Source of the DNA: an uncultured Fimbriimonadales bacterium
Lineage (GTDB): Bacteria; Armatimonadota; Fimbriimonadia; Fimbriimonadales; GBS-DC
DNA length: 7,275 nt
Assembly (NCBI GenBank): GCA_937934465.1
Contig: CALGZO010000217.1
Coordinates: 1-7,275 of the forward strand
Direction of reading: 5' to 3'
Under the pieces are notes generated by a model that was given only the letters and a program-made list of their open reading frames with translations, searched no databases and had not been told where the DNA came from. The position numbers were made by a program, and so were the translations under genes. Each line of letters begins with the position of its first letter. Within the stretch, counting starts at the first letter, position 1. Positions 6,240-7,275 of this stretch are shown here, piece after piece.

Positions 6240-6749
6240 CTACTCGTCGGGTGGGGATGGCTCGGCGTGCAGCGTTTCGAGTTCGGCGATAACTTCCATA
6301 TCGCGCGGTCGCCCTGCCGCGCGTTTGAGGGCAATCAGTTGGCGCAGGCTGACGCACAGGCACGGAACACCGAACAAGGTCAACTCGACAGCGTTGGCTT
6401 TGAGCGTGTCGTAGGTTTCGCCACTGACCATCTCGCCGAAAAGGTCTATCGGTCCAGCGTCGCTGGAGAGCGTGAAGTTCATTCCCCGTCGCAAGGTTTC
6501 CGCATCCCATAAGAAGGGTAGTCCTGGGGGCGCATCACGCAGGTAGGGCGACAGCGGTGCGAGCGCGCGCGCCAAGCGTTGTAGGTTATCGGGCGTGCGC
6601 CGATACACGATGTCTACATCGCGCGTGAACTGCGACGCGCCCCACACCACCGCCGCCAAGCCGCCAATCAGGATAAACTCGACGCCCTCCGCGTGCAAGG
6701 CGCGAAGCACACGCTCGAAGTCGGTCGTCTCAGGGCGAGTCGGCTCCAC
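6240..6749 (-). CDS. Nucleotidyltransferase-fold protein (AbiEii/MNT-like)
   Basis: A 169-residue protein with a pol-beta-type nucleotidyltransferase core. I see the GG of IGGLAAVVWG (G29, G30), the metal-binding pair D44 and D46 in TRDVDIVYRR, and a candidate third carboxylate, D102, in GPIDLFGE. A C-terminal LKRAAGRPRDMEVIAEL block (141-157) matches the K-x-AGR-x-D motif seen in AbiEii-type and related stand-alone nucleotidyltransferases. The family is commonly paired with a short upstream partner, as here. The substrate is unknown. Relatives include nucleotide-transferring toxins, but many members have no tested function. The GTG at 6749 is chosen because GGAGGG sits 6 nt upstream and the overlap with the upstream gene is then only 20 bp. 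An in-frame ATG at 6947 would read through the partner gene in another frame and is unlikely. Confidence 0.85.
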   Translation of the reverse strand: MEPTRPETTDFERVLRALHAEGVEFILIGGLAAVVWGASQFTRDVDIVYRRTPDNLQRLARALAPLSPYLRDAPPGLPFLWDAETLRRGMNFTLSSDAGPIDLFGEMVSGETYDTLKANAVELTLFGVPCLCVSLRQLIALKRAAGRPRDMEVIAELETLHAEPSPPDE

Positions 6750-6939
6750 CTTGAACCCTCCGTCCCGCACGACGCAGCTCGGTGTAGACCCTGCCCATCT
6801 GTTGCATTTTGCGCACGCGCTCCGTCGGCGTGAGCTTGAGGTTCTCACGCAGCAACGAACGGTCCACAAACTGCTTGTAATACTCGATGACAGGGTCGGG
6901 CTCCAGCGAGATGGGTACAAACGATTCCTCGCGCTCCAT
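6730..6939 (-). CDS. Small charged partner protein of the nucleotidyltransferase
   Basis: A 69-residue protein without a named domain that I can identify. After a short N-terminus (MEREESFVPISLEPDP) comes VDRSLLRENLKLTPTERVRKMQQMGRVYTELRRAGR, which I recognise as a pattern seen next to nucleotidyltransferase genes of this type in other bacteria. The segment from about residue 24 to 61 should be helical and basic. It overlaps the downstream gene by 20 bp, so the two are probably translationally coupled and made as a pair, in the gene order of an antitoxin followed by a toxin. The ATG at 6939 is chosen because a GGTACAAT box lies exactly 7 nt before it. The frame is open further upstream to 7245, but that part is antisense to hrcA. 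Whether it neutralises, binds or guides its partner is unknown. Confidence 0.8.
   Translation of the reverse strand: MEREESFVPISLEPDPVIEYYKQFVDRSLLRENLKLTPTERVRKMQQMGRVYTELRRAGRRVQGGADSP
6756..6761 (-). promoter_or_regulatory. Ribosome binding site fixing the GTG start of the nucleotidyltransferase
   Basis: GGAGGG on the minus strand lies 6 nt before the GTG at 6749 and inside the 3' end of the small-protein gene. No in-frame ATG is placed sensibly. This site is the main reason to choose GTG over the other GTG seven codons upstream. Confidence 0.7.
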
Positions 6940-6946
6940 CGCGCCA

Positions 6947-6954
6947 ATTGTACC
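6947..6954 (-). promoter_or_regulatory. Extended -10 box of the small-protein/nucleotidyltransferase operon
   Basis: GGTACAAT on the minus strand ends 7 nt before the ATG at 6939, identical in box and spacing to thiD. No Shine-Dalgarno is present, so a leaderless mRNA is predicted. It faces away from the hrcA box, with 6 bp between the two octamers. Confidence 0.6.
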
Positions 6955-6960
6955 TGATGA

Positions 6961-6968
6961 GGTAAAAT
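6961..6968 (+). promoter_or_regulatory. Probable -10 box of hrcA
   Basis: GGTAAAAT lies 16 nt before the hrcA ATG at 6985, giving a predicted leader of about 10 nt. No CIRCE element (TTAGCACTC-N9-GAGTGCTAA) is visible in 6940-6984, so HrcA autoregulation through that operator is not supported here. Confidence 0.5.
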
Positions 6969-6984
6969 TCATGGGTAAGCGGTT

Positions 6985-7275
6985 ATGGGGAAACGCACGG
7001 TTCGCGAGTCGGGGTTGCTGGACGGGCGCAAAGCCGCGATTTTGCGGGCGGTGGCGCGCGAGCACATTCGCACGGGCGAGCCTGTCGGTTCGCAGGCGAT
7101 TGTGCAGCGCTACGCGCTCGGCGTCAAGCCCGCCACCGTGCGCCACGAGATGGCGGTGATGACCGAGCACGGCTACCTCACGCAGCCGCACACCAGCGCA
7201 GGCAGAGTGCCCACCACACAGGGCTATCGGTACTATGTGCAGCACCTCGTGGAGCGCGTGAGCGGACTGCGCATC
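6985..7275 (+). CDS. hrcA: Heat-inducible transcription repressor HrcA (N-terminal part)
   Basis: Repressor of chaperone operons (dnaK/groE class), binding the CIRCE operator at normal temperature and released when GroEL is titrated. The window holds the first 97 residues, and the frame runs off the right edge. The family is about 340-380 residues, so roughly the first quarter is present. It is the winged helix-turn-helix DNA-binding domain: AILRAVAREHIRTGEPVGSQAIVQRYALGV (19-48), then KPATVRHEMAVMTEHGYLTQPHTSAGRVPTTQGYRYYV (49-86). The PATVRxEM recognition helix and the HTSAGRVPT wing are diagnostic. The ATG at 6985 gives MGKRTVRESGLLDGRKAAIL. An ATG at 6971 is in another frame. No good Shine-Dalgarno is visible. 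The grpE-dnaK-dnaJ genes often follow hrcA and may lie beyond the window. Confidence 0.95.
   Translation, partial: MGKRTVRESGLLDGRKAAILRAVAREHIRTGEPVGSQAIVQRYALGVKPATVRHEMAVMTEHGYLTQPHTSAGRVPTTQGYRYYVQHLVERVSGLRI

Noticed and set aside
6240..6939. Signs that the nucleotidyltransferase pair is a recent mobile insertion
   Set aside because: I see no flanking direct repeats, integrase, tRNA or shift in base composition, and its promoter matches the host pattern.
6971..7159. ATG at 6971 as an alternative start of a plus-strand gene
   Set aside because: It is in a different frame from the HrcA reading. The HrcA winged-helix motifs are in the frame starting at 6985.

Overview
This is a GC-rich bacterial chromosomal window, densely packed, with mostly housekeeping genes. 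I see no tRNA, rRNA, CRISPR array, insertion sequence or phage gene. The organism cannot be named from the window alone. HrcA, bacterial LigA and CoaD make it a bacterium. Very short or absent 5' leaders behind GGTAnAAT boxes recall lineages with many leaderless genes (Deinococcus-Thermus is the best known). Armatimonadota or another deep-branching, possibly thermophilic, phylum is a guess.

Layout from left to right: the tail of a possible upstream gene overlaps the start of ligA (NAD-dependent DNA ligase, +). Next comes a classical short-chain dehydrogenase (+), whose stop codon interlocks with that of the convergent thiD (thiamine pyrimidine kinase, -). ThiD is divergent from a PLP-dependent class III aminotransferase of PatA type (+), with 52 bp between the two start codons. 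The aminotransferase converges on a minus-strand block which, in its direction of transcription, reads: small charged protein, overlapping nucleotidyltransferase-fold protein, coaD (phosphopantetheine adenylyltransferase), coiled-coil protein. The small protein is divergent from hrcA (heat-shock repressor, +), which runs off the right edge.

The genes do not form one pathway. LigA serves replication and repair, ThiD makes the thiamine pyrimidine, CoaD makes the CoA precursor, and HrcA controls chaperones. The least understood parts are the two-gene nucleotidyltransferase module and the coiled-coil protein after coaD.

The most interesting pattern is in the promoters. Six gene starts carry a GGTA(C/T/A)A(A/C)T-type box. 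On the minus strand, three genes (thiD, coaD and the small protein) have exactly 7 nt between the box and ATG, which predicts leaderless mRNAs. On the plus strand, the dehydrogenase and aminotransferase both have exactly 19 nt with a Shine-Dalgarno in between. In both divergent intergenic regions the two boxes face away from each other and form a near-perfect inverted repeat. I found no clearly new system. The nucleotidyltransferase pair is the best candidate for unexplained biology.
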